Positions 1 to 9,260 of a stretch of DNA of 64,000 bases are shown in pieces. Numbering within the stretch: the stretch's first letter is position 1; every line of letters begins with the position of its first letter. This DNA comes from Gp6-AA40 sp963818645. Its GTDB lineage: Bacteria > Acidobacteriota > Vicinamibacteria > Vicinamibacterales > UBA2999. The notes under the pieces were generated by a model that had not been told where the DNA came from, made no database searches, and was given only the letters and a program-made list of their open reading frames with translations. Location of the stretch: assembly GCA_963818645.1 (NCBI GenBank), contig CAWFTF010000012.1, positions 1 through 64,000 of the forward strand. The letters run 5' to 3'. Position numbers and translations under genes: made by a program.

Positions 1-227
1 TGCTTGACGACCGGTAATCGGCTGGAGCGCATCGCCGCTTGCAGCCGTCGGTTATTGCGCAACTGAATCTGTGCGGCGAGGAGCTGCTCGATCGCTTCCG
101 GAGCCGTGAGCGTGCCGCCATCGACGCCGTGGAGAATCGCATCGAGCGCCTCGAGGGCGCCGGGCATCCGCAGGTCGGCGAGGATGTGACGCAGTCGGTC
201 GCGGCGAGAGAGCGGGGCGGCCTTCAT
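1..227 (-). CDS. istB: IS21-family helper ATPase IstB, N-terminal part (cut by window edge)
   Basis: Reading the minus strand from the ATG at 227 gives an open frame of 75 codons that begins MKAAPLSRRDRLRHILADL and runs off the left edge. The helical N-terminus with LRMPGALEALDAIL and IEQLLAAQIQLRNNRRLQ is typical of IstB, the AAA+ helper that acts with the IstA transposase; the Walker motifs would lie outside the window. The ATG overlaps the stop of the upstream istA by four bases (ATGA), the usual coupled istA-istB arrangement of IS21 elements. Nothing in the visible part is broken. Confidence 0.8.
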   Translation of the reverse strand, partial: MKAAPLSRRDRLRHILADLRMPGALEALDAILHGVDGGTLTAPEAIEQLLAAQIQLRNNRRLQAAMRSSRLPVVK

Positions 228-1260
228 GCGGCACCGCCGGTCAGCTGCGCGTAGGCGGCGAGCGATCGCTTCTCCACTGTCACGACCGGCCGCGGTGACC
301 GCCGAAGCGGCGTCGATGGTGACGGTCAATCGAGCCGCAGTGACGTGTAGCGGCGCGATGCGAGAGGCTGTAGCAGAAAGCGCTCCTCCCGATCGAAGCG
401 GACCTGCGGACGCTCGCGCGTCGTGCCGTGCACGCGCACATTGGCGACGCGGTCGAGCCAGAGCTGTCGCTGGTGATCGAGGTCTGCATCGTGCAGGAAC
501 GTGCGGCCGTACACGAAATTGCCGCGCAGATACCGCACGGGCCGCTCGACCTTGCCCTTCGTCTGCGCACGATACGGGCGGCAGGCGCGCGGCGTGAAAC
601 CCCAGTGATGCGCGAAGCGGAGAAACTCCACATTGCGGACCAGCGCACCACCCTCGAGCCGCAGGTCGCGCGTAATCACCGCTTTCATCTGATCGAAGAG
701 CAGCTCCTGCGGGACGCCGCCGAATGAGGCGAACGCCTCCTCCAGACCATCCATGAGCGTCGCCATGTCCTGGCGCGGATGAAGTGGCACCACAGCACAC
801 GTGAGTCGCCGAGCACCACGAGCAAGGCGTAGCGCACACCCCAGTCAAATCGAAATCGGGCGAAGTCGACTTGCGCCTGTCGGCCGGCGGGCGTCTCGAA
901 GCGGAGGACCGGCTCAGGCGCTGGCAGCGGCCGCACCCGACGCACGTAGGCTTTTAGCTGCGAGTAGCCGCCTACGTCCCCTGCGGCGCGGATCTCGTCG
1001 AGGAGCCGCACGGACGACAGCTCGGGGTACGCGGTGAGTCGCGCTTCGATAATCGGTTTGTAGGCATCGAGCTTGGTCGCCACGAGCGGCCGCGGTCCAT
1101 ACCGCACCGCCTCCGCATCGACATCTCGCTCCAGATCACCGTCGCGAATCCAGCGATGAATGGTGTCGCGACTGACGCCCAACTGGCGCGCCAGCTCGCT
1201 CTTGGTCGATCCTTGCTCGAGGTAATGCCGCAATAGCATCCGCGTCTCCCGTCCGAACAT
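224..1260 (-). pseudogene. istA: IS21-family transposase IstA, broken by a frameshift and an in-frame stop
   Basis: From an ATG at 1260, preceded by GGAG, the protein starts with a helix-turn-helix region (ELARQLGVSRDTIHRW), followed by a DDE integrase core (QAQVDFARF, DQMKAVI, HWGFTPRACRPYRAQTKGKVE). Near base 782 the reading frame changes: VLWCHF continues as HPRQDMATLM only after adding one base. A TGA at 326-328 then interrupts the C-terminal tail, which continues in the same frame (RPVVTVEKRSLAAYAQLTG) to the stop overlapping istB. One missing base plus a nonsense codon suggests real decay; this break is a deletion, unlike the insertion-type breaks elsewhere in the window. The terminal inverted repeats of the element could not be placed. 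Confidence 0.8.
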
Positions 1261-1658
1261 CGCGCCTCCACTCCTCTCGGAGACGCATGGTGAAATCAAT
1301 CACCGGCCGGGAGCAACGCTCTCAGCCGGCAGCCAAACCGTGCTGCCGACTGTCAGATCTTCGCCCGCCACAACTGTCGTATTTACCACCGCCGCTAACA
1401 ACCCTGAGTGCCCGTGGTGGAAAAATGATCTGCCACGCGCGCGACAACTCGACGTCGTATACGCATCGACCAGCCAGGAGCCGACACAGAAGTCCGGGTT
1501 GGTCTGCCTCTGTGCAAAGCGGCGTACGGCGCAATCGAGGATCAGCAGCCAAGGCGGATCGTGTTCAAGTGCCTGTGGACATCACTGGCACTGGGACGAT
1601 CCACCGTCGGAGCACTGATGGACTTCGATCCGTACCTCATCGCACTGGCGCGAGAACG
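1261..1658. other. Non-coding stretch upstream of the IS21 genes
   Basis: This should hold the left terminus and promoter of the IS21 element, but no convincing terminal inverted repeat or target duplication could be identified by eye. Open frames here have no recognisable protein features and unlikely composition. A similar featureless stretch follows the decayed gene, from 1879 to 2174. Confidence 0.4.
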
Positions 1659-1878
1659 ATGACGCTACTCGAGGCGTGCTGGCAGATGACGAGCCCTCGA
1701 GGGCGTGTGCTGACGTGCGGTGTGTTCAGAACGATCGCCGGCCTCGAGGTGCGGTGCGGTTATCAGAGGACGTTTGTTTCGATCGCAGTTCGCGCGAGAA
1801 GCCGGAACCGCTCGAGAGATTGCCGCAGGCTGAAAGGCGGCTGCGCTCGAGAGGGGCTATTCGGAAGTAAAGAACTGA
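1659..1878 (+). pseudogene. Decayed small hypothetical gene
   Basis: Two adjacent frames together look like one small protein of about 65-70 residues. The first frame, from ATG 1659 or 1686, reads MTSPRGRVLTCGVFRT then AGLEVRCGY. The second frame continues LFRSQFAREAGTAREIAAG, then a TGA at 1831-1833 where a tryptophan would fit, then KAAALERGYSEVKN and a stop at 1876-1878. The frame change lies near 1757-1770. The composite resembles short hypothetical proteins of the form MTSPxGRVLTC..GLEVR.GY that I associate with related genomes, from memory only. Function unknown. It lies beside the decayed IS and may be part of the same degenerating segment. Confidence 0.5.
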
Positions 1879-2174
1879 CAGTAAAACGGAAGACAGCGAG
1901 GACCTGATTCAGAGATGGTTTCTGTTTGACCTACTTCGTGCCCCCGTCCCTGCTGTAGGAGCCTCACGGAGAAGGGAGGCTGCATCCTATGCTGAGCTTG
2001 ATGGCGATTCAACGAAAAAATCCCTGGTGACGCCGCGAGTGGTTCGCGTCCCGTCGAAACGTGAAACGCGTGGCAGCCAGGAGCGCGGCGGCACGATGCG
2101 CTGGCCCGACTGCGTCGCGCGGTCCCGCTCATGGGAGTGGTCGTGTGCGCAAACCCGCGTTGAGAGCAGGCGGC

Positions 2175-2843
2175 TTACTTGTCGATCCAGACGCTTAGTG
2201 GCGTGGGTTTGTCACCAACAAGAACAAAGACGCGAGGCTCACCGGGCATCGGCTCCGGATCGTATCCGCCGCTTGCGACGGTGGTGCTCAACGCATCGTA
2301 CAGCGCGCGTCCGGCGGTTCTGCTCGCATAGTCACCTGACGATCGGATGTACACACCCTGGACCATGAGCGACATCTTGCCTGCTGGTGTCGGCAACTGC
2401 GCCGGTTCGGTTAGGCGTGTGGCGGATAGCCCGACTCTCCATTTGGCATTCGTTAAGATGCCGTGGATGAGATCAGCGATAGCGACGCTCTCGAAGTTGA
2501 CCGGGAATACAACGACCTCGACGGGCTGCCCACTGAATTTCCCCATGGCTGTTTCCAATGACTTGAACTCCTCGGTCGTCAGCCATCGATTGGCCGTTCT
2601 GGTGTCTAGCTTGATTAGTTCCGCATCTTTGGCTGCTGCGAGAGCGTTCTGTGCCCGGTTAAGCTCTCGGCCTTTGCGAATGCTCATGTACTGGGCACCC
2701 ACCGTTAAAACGGCTATGATCGCGGTGGCGATCAACATCAAGAGCCCGACACTCGCCCACCAGTCAGTCGCTCCCTGAAGTGACGACACCCGCTCCACGA
2801 GATCGGCCACGTTCTTTTTTCCTCTGGACTTGCTGGTTCTCAC
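2175..2843 (-). CDS. Hypothetical protein with one membrane segment
   Basis: A 222-residue protein from a GTG start. It has a short basic N-terminus, one hydrophobic segment near residues 31-52 (SVGLLMLIATAIIAVLTVGA), a charged helical stretch likely to be coiled coil (ELNRAQNALAAAKDAELIKL), and a soluble C-terminal domain of about 140 residues with alternating beta and alpha character (PVEVVVFPVNFESVAIADLI near its start, PRVFVLVGDKPT near its end). No family was recognised. It stands alone between the decayed region and tRNA-Phe. The topology suggests an inner-membrane anchored protein with a periplasmic or cytoplasmic globular domain. The start codon is uncertain. Confidence 0.6.
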   Translation of the reverse strand: MRTSKSRGKKNVADLVERVSSLQGATDWWASVGLLMLIATAIIAVLTVGAQYMSIRKGRELNRAQNALAAAKDAELIKLDTRTANRWLTTEEFKSLETAMGKFSGQPVEVVVFPVNFESVAIADLIHGILTNAKWRVGLSATRLTEPAQLPTPAGKMSLMVQGVYIRSSGDYASRTAGRALYDALSTTVASGGYDPEPMPGEPRVFVLVGDKPTPLSVWIDK

Positions 2844-3047
2844 TTGTGTTGGTGCCTACACCTGAACAGGATTGCCTCGTCAGTCTCGCGCTCGATGATC
2901 GCGACAGCCTGACGCTGGCTGCGTTGCGTGTGGCCGATCACAAGCATTGAGGACAGACCAGCCCGGTTCGCTTCGGGACCCCGGTGGGACCCGCAACAAT
3001 GGCTCGCGCGGTAGAGGCTTCACAATTCATTGTTTTGTTAGGAAAGT

Positions 3048-3123
3048 TGGTGGCCAGGGGCGGAATTGAACCGTCGACACCGTGATTTTCAGTCACGTGC
3101 TCTACCAACTGAGCTACCTGGCC
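3048..3123 (-). tRNA. tRNA-Phe (GAA)
   Basis: The minus strand from 3123 reads GGCCAGGTAGCTCAGTTGG at the 5' end, pairing with the 3' acceptor strand CCTGGCC. The anticodon arm has loop CTGAAAA with anticodon GAA, the T arm contains GGTTCAATTCC, and CCA is encoded at 3050-3048. All four arms fold without mismatches in the acceptor stem. Confidence 0.96.
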
Positions 3124-3260
3124 GCTCGAACGCGAAGTTCGGAGGACGTACGAACCTCCACTATAACATGCTGGTTTGACCGAACGGAGCGGGCGTCGTA
3201 CGCTGTGTCGGTATCTCTGTTGGCGCCTCACCAACCTTTTACCAAGAAAGAAGTTTATTG

Positions 3261-4283
3261 ATGCGAGTCTTCCCGCTCATCGTCGCGGTCGTCGTGTGTG
3301 GGTGTTCCAAGACAACCACCGAAGCTGCCACTCCTGCGAAGGCAGGTGCATCACAGACTGCAGCCGCGACACCGGCGCCGCCGAAGCCAGTTCCTGCGCA
3401 ACTGCCCGATGTGCTTGCGCGCGTCAACGGTGAAGCGGTCAACAAGAGCGATTTCGATCGAGCGGTGCAGGCGGTCGAGGGACGGGCGGGTGGACCCGTT
3501 CCGCCAGAGCAACGCGACCAGGTTCTGCGCGGTGTGCTCGATCAGTTGATTGGGTACAAGGTGCTTGCGCAGGAAACGAAGACGCGCAACGTTGCTGTGC
3601 CTGATGCCGAGATCGATGCGCGCATCGGTCAGATTCGCGGACAGTTCCCCAGCGAAGAGGCCTTCACGCAAATGCTCGCCCAGCGCAAGCTGACGCTCGA
3701 GCAGGTGAAGTCGGATGCACGACAGGACATGGCCATCGCCAAGATGATCGAAGACGAGATCGCTGCGAAGGTCGCCGTCAAGCCGGAGCAGGTCACCGAC
3801 TTCTACGCCAAGAACCCCGACCAGTTCAAAGAGGGTGAAAGCGTCCGCGCGAGCCACATATTGATCGCCGTGCCGAAGGGTGCGGATGCCGCCACCAAGG
3901 CACAGGCGCGTACGAAGGCCGAAGGCATCTTGAGCGACGTGAAAGCCGGAAAGGACTTCGCCGCACTCGCCAAGCAGCACTCGGCCGATCCCGGCAGCGC
4001 CGCCAACGGTGGCGACCTCGGGTTCTTCCAGCAGGGTCAGATGGTGGGTCCGTTCAATGATGCGGCGTTCAGTCTTGCGCCCGGCGCGACGAGCGATCTC
4101 GTGGAGACCGACTTCGGTTTCCACATCATCAGGGTGGCCGAGAAGAAAGAGGGCCGCACGATTCCGCTCGAAGAGGTCAAGCCGCAGGTCGAGCAGTACC
4201 TCGAGCAAAAGAACCGCCAGGAGCAGACGGAAGCCTTCGTCAATAGCCTCAAGGCCAAGGGGAAGATTGAAGTTCTGATCTGA
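3261..4283 (+). CDS. Parvulin-type peptidylprolyl isomerase lipoprotein (SurA/PpiC family)
   Basis: A 340-residue predicted lipoprotein. The signal ends in a lipobox-like VCGC with the modified Cys near residue 15, followed by an Ala/Pro-rich linker. A SurA-type N-terminal helical domain (about residues 45-165, VLARVNGEAVNKSDFDRAV) precedes one parvulin domain (about 190-285) with the signatures RASHILI, GGDLGFF and GFHIIRV. Such proteins assist folding of exported and outer-membrane proteins. The ATG at 3261 is preferred over the TTG just before it because AAGAAAG lies at suitable spacing. It opens a same-strand run that continues with the S4, WYL, UPF0182 and truA genes. Confidence 0.9.
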   Translation: MRVFPLIVAVVVCGCSKTTTEAATPAKAGASQTAAATPAPPKPVPAQLPDVLARVNGEAVNKSDFDRAVQAVEGRAGGPVPPEQRDQVLRGVLDQLIGYKVLAQETKTRNVAVPDAEIDARIGQIRGQFPSEEAFTQMLAQRKLTLEQVKSDARQDMAIAKMIEDEIAAKVAVKPEQVTDFYAKNPDQFKEGESVRASHILIAVPKGADAATKAQARTKAEGILSDVKAGKDFAALAKQHSADPGSAANGGDLGFFQQGQMVGPFNDAAFSLAPGATSDLVETDFGFHIIRVAEKKEGRTIPLEEVKPQVEQYLEQKNRQEQTEAFVNSLKAKGKIEVLI

Positions 4284-4289
4284 GGGTCG

Positions 4290-4694
4290 GTGAGCGACAA
4301 CGCCGCGGACAGCATTCGCCTCGACGTCTGGCTCGACGTTGCGTGTCTCTTCAAGACGAGATCCGAGGCCAAGCGCGCCTGTGAAGGTGGCAAGGTGGAG
4401 GTCAATGGCGACGGCGCCAAACCACACCGATTGATTCGTGAGGGCGATCGGATTCGAATCGGCCGCGGCTTCGGGCGCTTCCAGGACGTGATCGTCCGCA
4501 TCGCGATCGATCAGCACGTCAAGAAGTCGGAGGCGCGCGCCCTTTACGACGACGCCACGCCCAAGCCGACACCAGAAGAGATCGAAGCCAGACGCGTCGA
4601 GCGTGTGTACCGGGCGGCCGCAACGGCCGCCGGCACGCCCGATCGCCGCCGCCGCCGCGAGATTCGTCGTTTCAAGGAGGGCGGCAGAAGTTAG
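4290..4694 (+). CDS. S4-domain RNA-binding protein, Hsp15-like
   Basis: A 134-residue basic protein from a GTG six bases after the preceding stop. The N-terminal S4 fold is clear: IRLDVWLDVACLFKTRSEA, then ACEGGKVEVNG, then REGDRIRI. The C-terminus is highly basic (TPDRRRRREIRRFKEGGRS), as in Hsp15 (HslR), which binds 50S subunits carrying stalled nascent chains. The family role in ribosome recycling is known from Escherichia coli; it is only inferred here. It is probably co-transcribed with the parvulin gene upstream. Confidence 0.85.
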   Translation: MSDNAADSIRLDVWLDVACLFKTRSEAKRACEGGKVEVNGDGAKPHRLIREGDRIRIGRGFGRFQDVIVRIAIDQHVKKSEARALYDDATPKPTPEEIEARRVERVYRAAATAAGTPDRRRRREIRRFKEGGRS

Positions 4695-4703
4695 GATCCC
4701 CCC

Positions 4704-5684
4704 GTGCCCCGCAACCAGGAAGTCATCCGTCAATGGAAGCTGCTCCACGCCCTTGAATCATCGCGGCACGGCGCGTCGATCGATGCGCTGTCCAAGGAAC
4801 TCGAAGTCACCACCCGGACGATCCGCCGAGATCTTGCTGCCCTTCAGGAAGCAGGTTTCGCGCTCTACGATGAGCGCGATGACGATGGGCATGTCAGTTG
4901 GCGACTGGACGGTCAGGTCCTCAAAGGGATGGACACCGGCTTTACGTTGTCCGAACTGTGCGCCCTGTATTTGAGCCGCAACATCCTCGAAGCCGTCACC
5001 GGCACACCGTTTCAGCGCGACCTCACCAATGCGTTCGAGCGACTCGCGAAGCTGCTGTCGCCACTCATGCGCCAGTTCCTCGATCGACTCCCCTCCGTGC
5101 TCGTGGCAAAGCCAGGCCCGCGCGCGCGTGGCGGGGCGAGTTCGCCGGACATCGTTGCCCGACTCCTCGAAGCAACATTGCACTTCCGCGTGACGACAAT
5201 GCGATATCACTCCGTGTCGAGCGCGCGCATGAAGGACTACCTCGTCCATCCGTATCGCCTGGCACTCGCGCAAGGCGGCATGTATCTGCTGGCCTATGTG
5301 CCGGAGTACAAGGCTGTCAGGACGTTTGCGGTGGACCGTGTCGCGTCCGCGTCACTCGAGAAACAGACCTTCACGCCAACGCAGGCGGTGGGTGACGACG
5401 TGTTCGCCAACTCGCTCGGTGTAAACACTGGACCGGCCGAGCGAGTAGAGATTGAATTCGACGCACGTGTGGCTCCTTACATCAGGGCTCGGGTGTGGCA
5501 TCCGTCCCAGGAGCTCGAGGACATCAAGGATGGACGCGTGTCCGTGAAATTAAACGTGTGCCACGATTGGGGTCTGCGAAGCTGGATCCTCAGTTGGGGC
5601 CCGTTCGCGCATGTGGTCTCACCGCCACGACTGGCGAAGGAGATTCACGCCGATCTTGAGGCAGCAGGTAAGAGATACCAATGA
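4704..5684 (+). CDS. WYL-domain transcriptional regulator with N-terminal HTH
   Basis: A 326-residue DeoR/WYL-type regulator. Residues about 5-60 form a winged HTH (IDALSKELEVTTRTIRRDLA). The WYL-type region follows (RMKDYLVHPYRLALAQGGMYLLAYVPEYKAVRTF in two adjoining segments, with TFAVDRV), and the C-terminal extension ends RSWILSWGPFAHVVSPPRLA. WYL domains bind nucleic acid or nucleotide ligands and often control DNA-damage or defence genes, but no defence genes are adjacent here. The GTG start has no SD; a TAGGAT hexamer at 4692-4697 ends six bases before it, which fits a leaderless transcript. Its stop overlaps the next ATG (ATGA). Confidence 0.88.
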   Translation: MPRNQEVIRQWKLLHALESSRHGASIDALSKELEVTTRTIRRDLAALQEAGFALYDERDDDGHVSWRLDGQVLKGMDTGFTLSELCALYLSRNILEAVTGTPFQRDLTNAFERLAKLLSPLMRQFLDRLPSVLVAKPGPRARGGASSPDIVARLLEATLHFRVTTMRYHSVSSARMKDYLVHPYRLALAQGGMYLLAYVPEYKAVRTFAVDRVASASLEKQTFTPTQAVGDDVFANSLGVNTGPAERVEIEFDARVAPYIRARVWHPSQELEDIKDGRVSVKLNVCHDWGLRSWILSWGPFAHVVSPPRLAKEIHADLEAAGKRYQ

Positions 5685-8407
5685 AATCTCCTCTTCGTCT
5701 GGTTCTTCTGGCGCTCGGTCTCCTCGTGTTCCTCGGGGGACCGTCGCTTCTCCGTTACTACACAGACTGGTTGTGGTTCGGAGAAATGGGGTACCGCCAG
5801 GTCTTTCTCACGATGATCCAGAGCCAGGGGACGCTGTTCAGCCTCTCGTTCATCGTGGCTACGGTATGGCTGGTCGCGAATCTGAACGTCGCGCTGAACG
5901 CCATCGGAAGCCTGCGTCCGGTATTCACGACTCGCGAAGGCATCCAGCTCACGCTGCCGGGCGGACCACAACTCCGCACAATCGCCCGCGGTGTGGCCAT
6001 TCTCGTCGCGGCGATCATCGGTCTCTTTGTTTCCGGCCAGTGGCAGGAATGGCTGATGTGGCGGTTCGGCTCTCCGTTCGGCGTCGCCGATCCGATCCTC
6101 GGCCACGACGTCTCCTTCTACGTCTTCTCCCTTCCCTTCCTGCGACTGATCCATCGTCTTTCCCAGACGATGGTCGTACTGGCGGCGCTGACCTCGGGCG
6201 CGATCTACCTGGTGTCCGGACATCTGACGTCTGGCTTCCCTGCCCGGCTCTCGATGTCACCCGTCGCGCGCCGGCATCTCGTGCTTCTCGCTGCGACGTT
6301 TTTTCTCCTGCTGGCATGGGGCGCGTGGCTGACGCGTGCCGGATATCTCGTTGAGCCCTCGGGGATGATCTTCGGCGCGAGTTATGCGGACGTGTACGGT
6401 CGCATGCCGGCGTCGCTGTTGCTGATGGCGGTTGCTGTCGTCGGGGCCGCTCTGGCGGCGTGGCACGCGTTCGGAGAGAAGAACTGGCCGATTCCCCTCG
6501 CGATCGGCCTCTATATCGTCGTGTCGATCGGCGGTGAGGTCTACAGCTCCGTCCTCCAGCGTTTCGTCGTCACCCCCAACGAGCAGGTGCGGGAGACGCC
6601 GTTCATCGAGAACAACATCGCGGCGACGAGGCGGGCGTTCGGCCTCGAGAATGTCGAGGAGCGTCCACTATCCGGCGATGCGCTCCTCACACGTAACGAC
6701 GTCACCAACAATGCGGCCACGCTCGAAAACGTCCGCCTCTGGGATCACCAGCCGTTGCTCGAGACGTTCGGGCAGATCCAGGAGATCCGCACGTATTACG
6801 ACTTCGTGTCGGTGGACAACGACCGCTACGTCATCGACGGCAAGTTGCGTCAGGTGATGCTGTCTGGGCGCGAGCTGAACTCTGCGAGCCTGCCGAACCG
6901 CACATGGGTGAACGAGCGACTGACCTTCACGCACGGTTACGGCCTGACGCTGGGCCCGGTGAACCAGGTCACCAGCGAAGGACTGCCCGTCCTCTTTGTG
7001 CGCGACCTTCCTCCTCAAAGCACCATCGATTTGAAGATCGACGAGCCGAGCATCTACTTCGGCGAGCGGTCCAATGACTACGTGATCGTGCGCACACGCA
7101 CGCGCGAGTTTCACTACCCGCGTGGCGACGAGAATGAGTTCACGGAATACAGCGGCACCGGCGGCGTGTCGTTAGGATCGTTCTGGCGAAAGCTGGTCTT
7201 CGCGCTTCGCTTTGGCGCGTATCAGATCGTCCTGAGCGACGACATCGGCGCCGAGAGCCGGATCCTCTTCAATCGAAACATTCGTGAACGTATCTCCGCC
7301 CTGGCGCCGTTCCTTCGCTTCCTCGACCAGGATCCGTATCTCGTCGTCGCCGATGGAAAGCTGTACTGGTTGTTCGACGCCTACACGACGAGCACGCTGT
7401 ATCCGTACTCGACGCCGTCGGGGCCCGTGAACTACATCCGCAACTCGGTAAAGTTCGTCATCGACGCCTACAACGGTTCGACGACTGCGTATCTCGCCGA
7501 CACTGAGGATCCAATCGCGGCGACCTATGCGCAGATCTTTCCAGGTATGTTCAAGCCGCTCGCTGAGATGCCAGCGAGCATCAGGTCTCATGTGCGCTAC
7601 CCGGAAGACATCTTCGGGCTGCAGTCGCAGGTGTATGCGACGTATCACATGACGCAGCCGGCGGTCTTCTACAACCGCGAGGACCAGTACCAGATCCCGA
7701 CAGTCGACGACAGCAACGAGGGGCGCGCCATGCAGCCCTACTACACGATCATGCGCCTGCCGGGAGAATCGGAGGCGGAGTTCATTCAGATGCTGCCGTT
7801 CACGCCTCGCCGGCGCGACAACCTTGCCGCCTGGCTCGTGGCTCGCAGCGACGGCGCCCACTACGGCAAGATGCTCGCATTCGAGTTCCCCAAGCAGAAG
7901 CTGGTGTTCGGCCCACGTCAGGTGGTCGCGCGTATCTCGCAGGATCAGGTCATTTCTCCACAGATCACGCTGTGGAATCAGCAAGGCTCTCAAGTGATCT
8001 GGGGCACCCTCATGGTGATCCCGATCGAAGAGTCGTTGATCTACGTGCGGCCGCTGTACCTGCGCGCGTCAGGTGGCCGCATTCCCGAGCTCACACGAGT
8101 CATCGTGGCGTACGAGAATCGGATCGTGATGCAGGAGACGCTGGAGGAAGGGCTCGCCGAGCTCTTTGGCGGCAAGTCGTCGCCATCGAGTCCATCAACA
8201 ACGACAGCTGGGCCGTCAGCGACACCTGCCCCGGCCGCAGCGTCACCACCTTCGAGCGCCAGCGCAGGTCTGGCGGCACTCGCCGCCGAAGCGCAGTCCC
8301 ACTACGAGCGCGCGGTTGCGGCACAGAAGAGTGGTGATTGGGCAACCTACGGCGAGGAGCTTCGACAATTGGGACAGCTACTCGAGCGAATGCGGACCGC
8401 AAAGTAG
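5681..8407 (+). CDS. UPF0182 family large membrane protein
   Basis: A 908-residue protein that matches the UPF0182/COG1615 family in length and layout. About seven hydrophobic segments lie in the first 300 residues (LVLLALGLLVFLGGPSLL, LARAGYLVE-type junctions, ASLLLMAVAVVGAALAAW). A large extracytoplasmic domain follows with family-like stretches IENNIAATRRAFGL, RYVIDGKLRQVMLS, HGYGLTLGPVNQV and DQDPYLVV. The C-terminus has an Ala/Ser/Thr/Pro linker and a short helical segment (AQSHYERAVAAQKSGDWATY). Function is unknown in the family. Its ATG overlaps the stop of the WYL regulator, so the two are translationally coupled and may be functionally linked. Confidence 0.9.
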   Translation: MKSPLRLVLLALGLLVFLGGPSLLRYYTDWLWFGEMGYRQVFLTMIQSQGTLFSLSFIVATVWLVANLNVALNAIGSLRPVFTTREGIQLTLPGGPQLRTIARGVAILVAAIIGLFVSGQWQEWLMWRFGSPFGVADPILGHDVSFYVFSLPFLRLIHRLSQTMVVLAALTSGAIYLVSGHLTSGFPARLSMSPVARRHLVLLAATFFLLLAWGAWLTRAGYLVEPSGMIFGASYADVYGRMPASLLLMAVAVVGAALAAWHAFGEKNWPIPLAIGLYIVVSIGGEVYSSVLQRFVVTPNEQVRETPFIENNIAATRRAFGLENVEERPLSGDALLTRNDVTNNAATLENVRLWDHQPLLETFGQIQEIRTYYDFVSVDNDRYVIDGKLRQVMLSGRELNSASLPNRTWVNERLTFTHGYGLTLGPVNQVTSEGLPVLFVRDLPPQSTIDLKIDEPSIYFGERSNDYVIVRTRTREFHYPRGDENEFTEYSGTGGVSLGSFWRKLVFALRFGAYQIVLSDDIGAESRILFNRNIRERISALAPFLRFLDQDPYLVVADGKLYWLFDAYTTSTLYPYSTPSGPVNYIRNSVKFVIDAYNGSTTAYLADTEDPIAATYAQIFPGMFKPLAEMPASIRSHVRYPEDIFGLQSQVYATYHMTQPAVFYNREDQYQIPTVDDSNEGRAMQPYYTIMRLPGESEAEFIQMLPFTPRRRDNLAAWLVARSDGAHYGKMLAFEFPKQKLVFGPRQVVARISQDQVISPQITLWNQQGSQVIWGTLMVIPIEESLIYVRPLYLRASGGRIPELTRVIVAYENRIVMQETLEEGLAELFGGKSSPSSPSTTTAGPSATPAPAAASPPSSASAGLAALAAEAQSHYERAVAAQKSGDWATYGEELRQLGQLLERMRTAK

Positions 8408-8442
8408 CTGGGTTAACCGGCTGGGTAGTTGTGTAGCTGGGT
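8404..8442. repeat. Degenerate tandem repeat, GTAGCTGGGT type
   Basis: GTAGCTGGGT occurs at 8404-8413 and again at 8433-8442, with the related CGGCTGGGTAGTTGT between. The repeat begins inside the stop codon of the UPF0182 gene. Its complement resembles the CCCAGCCACCAG and AACCCAGCTAACCCC units at 54639-54673. It belongs to the group of intergenic period-7-like repeats described in the findings. Confidence 0.6.
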
Positions 8443-8456
8443 CTCACTAGCTCAGG

Positions 8457-9260
8457 ATGCGTTTCAGGCTCACGATCGAGTACGCCGGCACGCGCTACAG
8501 CGGCTGGCAGATCCAGAAGAACGCGCGAACGGTGCAAGGCGAGCTTCAGCGCGCGATCGGCGCAGCGACTGGTGTGCGCGACTTCGAGTTGTACGGATCC
8601 GGGCGCACGGATGCAGGCGTTCACGCGCTTGCGCAGGTTGCGCACCTCGATCTCACCACGTCCATGCCGCCTGACGCGCTCATGCATCGCATCAACGACG
8701 AGCTCCCCTCCGACATCAACATCCTTCGGATTCAGAAGGTCCGGCACACGTTTCATGCGCGTCATAGCGCGCGCAGCCGAAGCTACGTCTACCAGGTGGC
8801 GCGCCGGCGGACGGCGTTCGCCAAGCCGCTCGTGTGGTGGGTCAGAGACGATCTCAACGTCACCACCATGCGTGCCGTTGCGAAACGGCTCGTCGGCTTT
8901 CACGACTTCCGCTCGTTCTCCGACGATGACCCGGAGCAGAAGTCGACGACCGTGAGCCTGACGAGCCTCGAGATTCACGAGGCGGGCGACATCCTTCTCT
9001 TCCGCGTCGAAGGCTCTCACTTCATCTGGAAGATGGTTCGACGCCTCGTCGGCGTCATCGTCGAAGTGGGGCGTGGTGGGTTGACGGCAGACGAGGCCGT
9101 GGCGATGCTGTCGTCCGAATCGGAGTTACCCGCGCGGTTGACGGCACCAGCCTCCGGCCTCTTTCTGGAGCGGGTCCGCTATGACGGCGACCCGCCGGAA
9201 TCGGAAGATCCCTACGGCCTGTTGCTCGCTGGCGGCGTAATGCCGCTCAGGCGCAAATAG
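8457..9260 (+). CDS. truA: tRNA pseudouridine(38-40) synthase TruA
   Basis: A 267-residue protein with the complete TruA layout: MRFRLTIEYAGTRYSGWQ at the N-terminus, the catalytic motif GSGRTDAGVHA with the nucleophilic Asp at residue 52, ARSRSYVYQVARRR, GFHDFRSFSDDD, and the C-terminal HFIWKMVRRLVGVIVEVGRG. It isomerises uridines 38-40 in the tRNA anticodon arm. The ATG at 8457 gives the canonical N-terminus. The last 49 bases overlap the convergent DinB-like gene. Confidence 0.96.
   Translation: MRFRLTIEYAGTRYSGWQIQKNARTVQGELQRAIGAATGVRDFELYGSGRTDAGVHALAQVAHLDLTTSMPPDALMHRINDELPSDINILRIQKVRHTFHARHSARSRSYVYQVARRRTAFAKPLVWWVRDDLNVTTMRAVAKRLVGFHDFRSFSDDDPEQKSTTVSLTSLEIHEAGDILLFRVEGSHFIWKMVRRLVGVIVEVGRGGLTADEAVAMLSSESELPARLTAPASGLFLERVRYDGDPPESEDPYGLLLAGGVMPLRRK

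Noticed and set aside
1287..1907. 206-residue plus-strand frame after the IS21 element
   Set aside because: Only a short part (MTSPRGRVLTC and following) resembles a protein; the rest has unlikely composition. It is treated as a small decayed gene.
2938..3234. 98-residue open frame across tRNA-Phe with QVAQLVEHVTENHGVDGS
   Set aside because: This is the well-known false protein produced by translating a tRNA gene; the tRNA itself is perfect.
3351..4748. 465-residue open frame on the minus strand opposite the parvulin and S4 genes
   Set aside because: It is antisense to two clearly conserved genes and has the Leu/Val/Asp/Arg-rich composition of GC-rich shadow frames.
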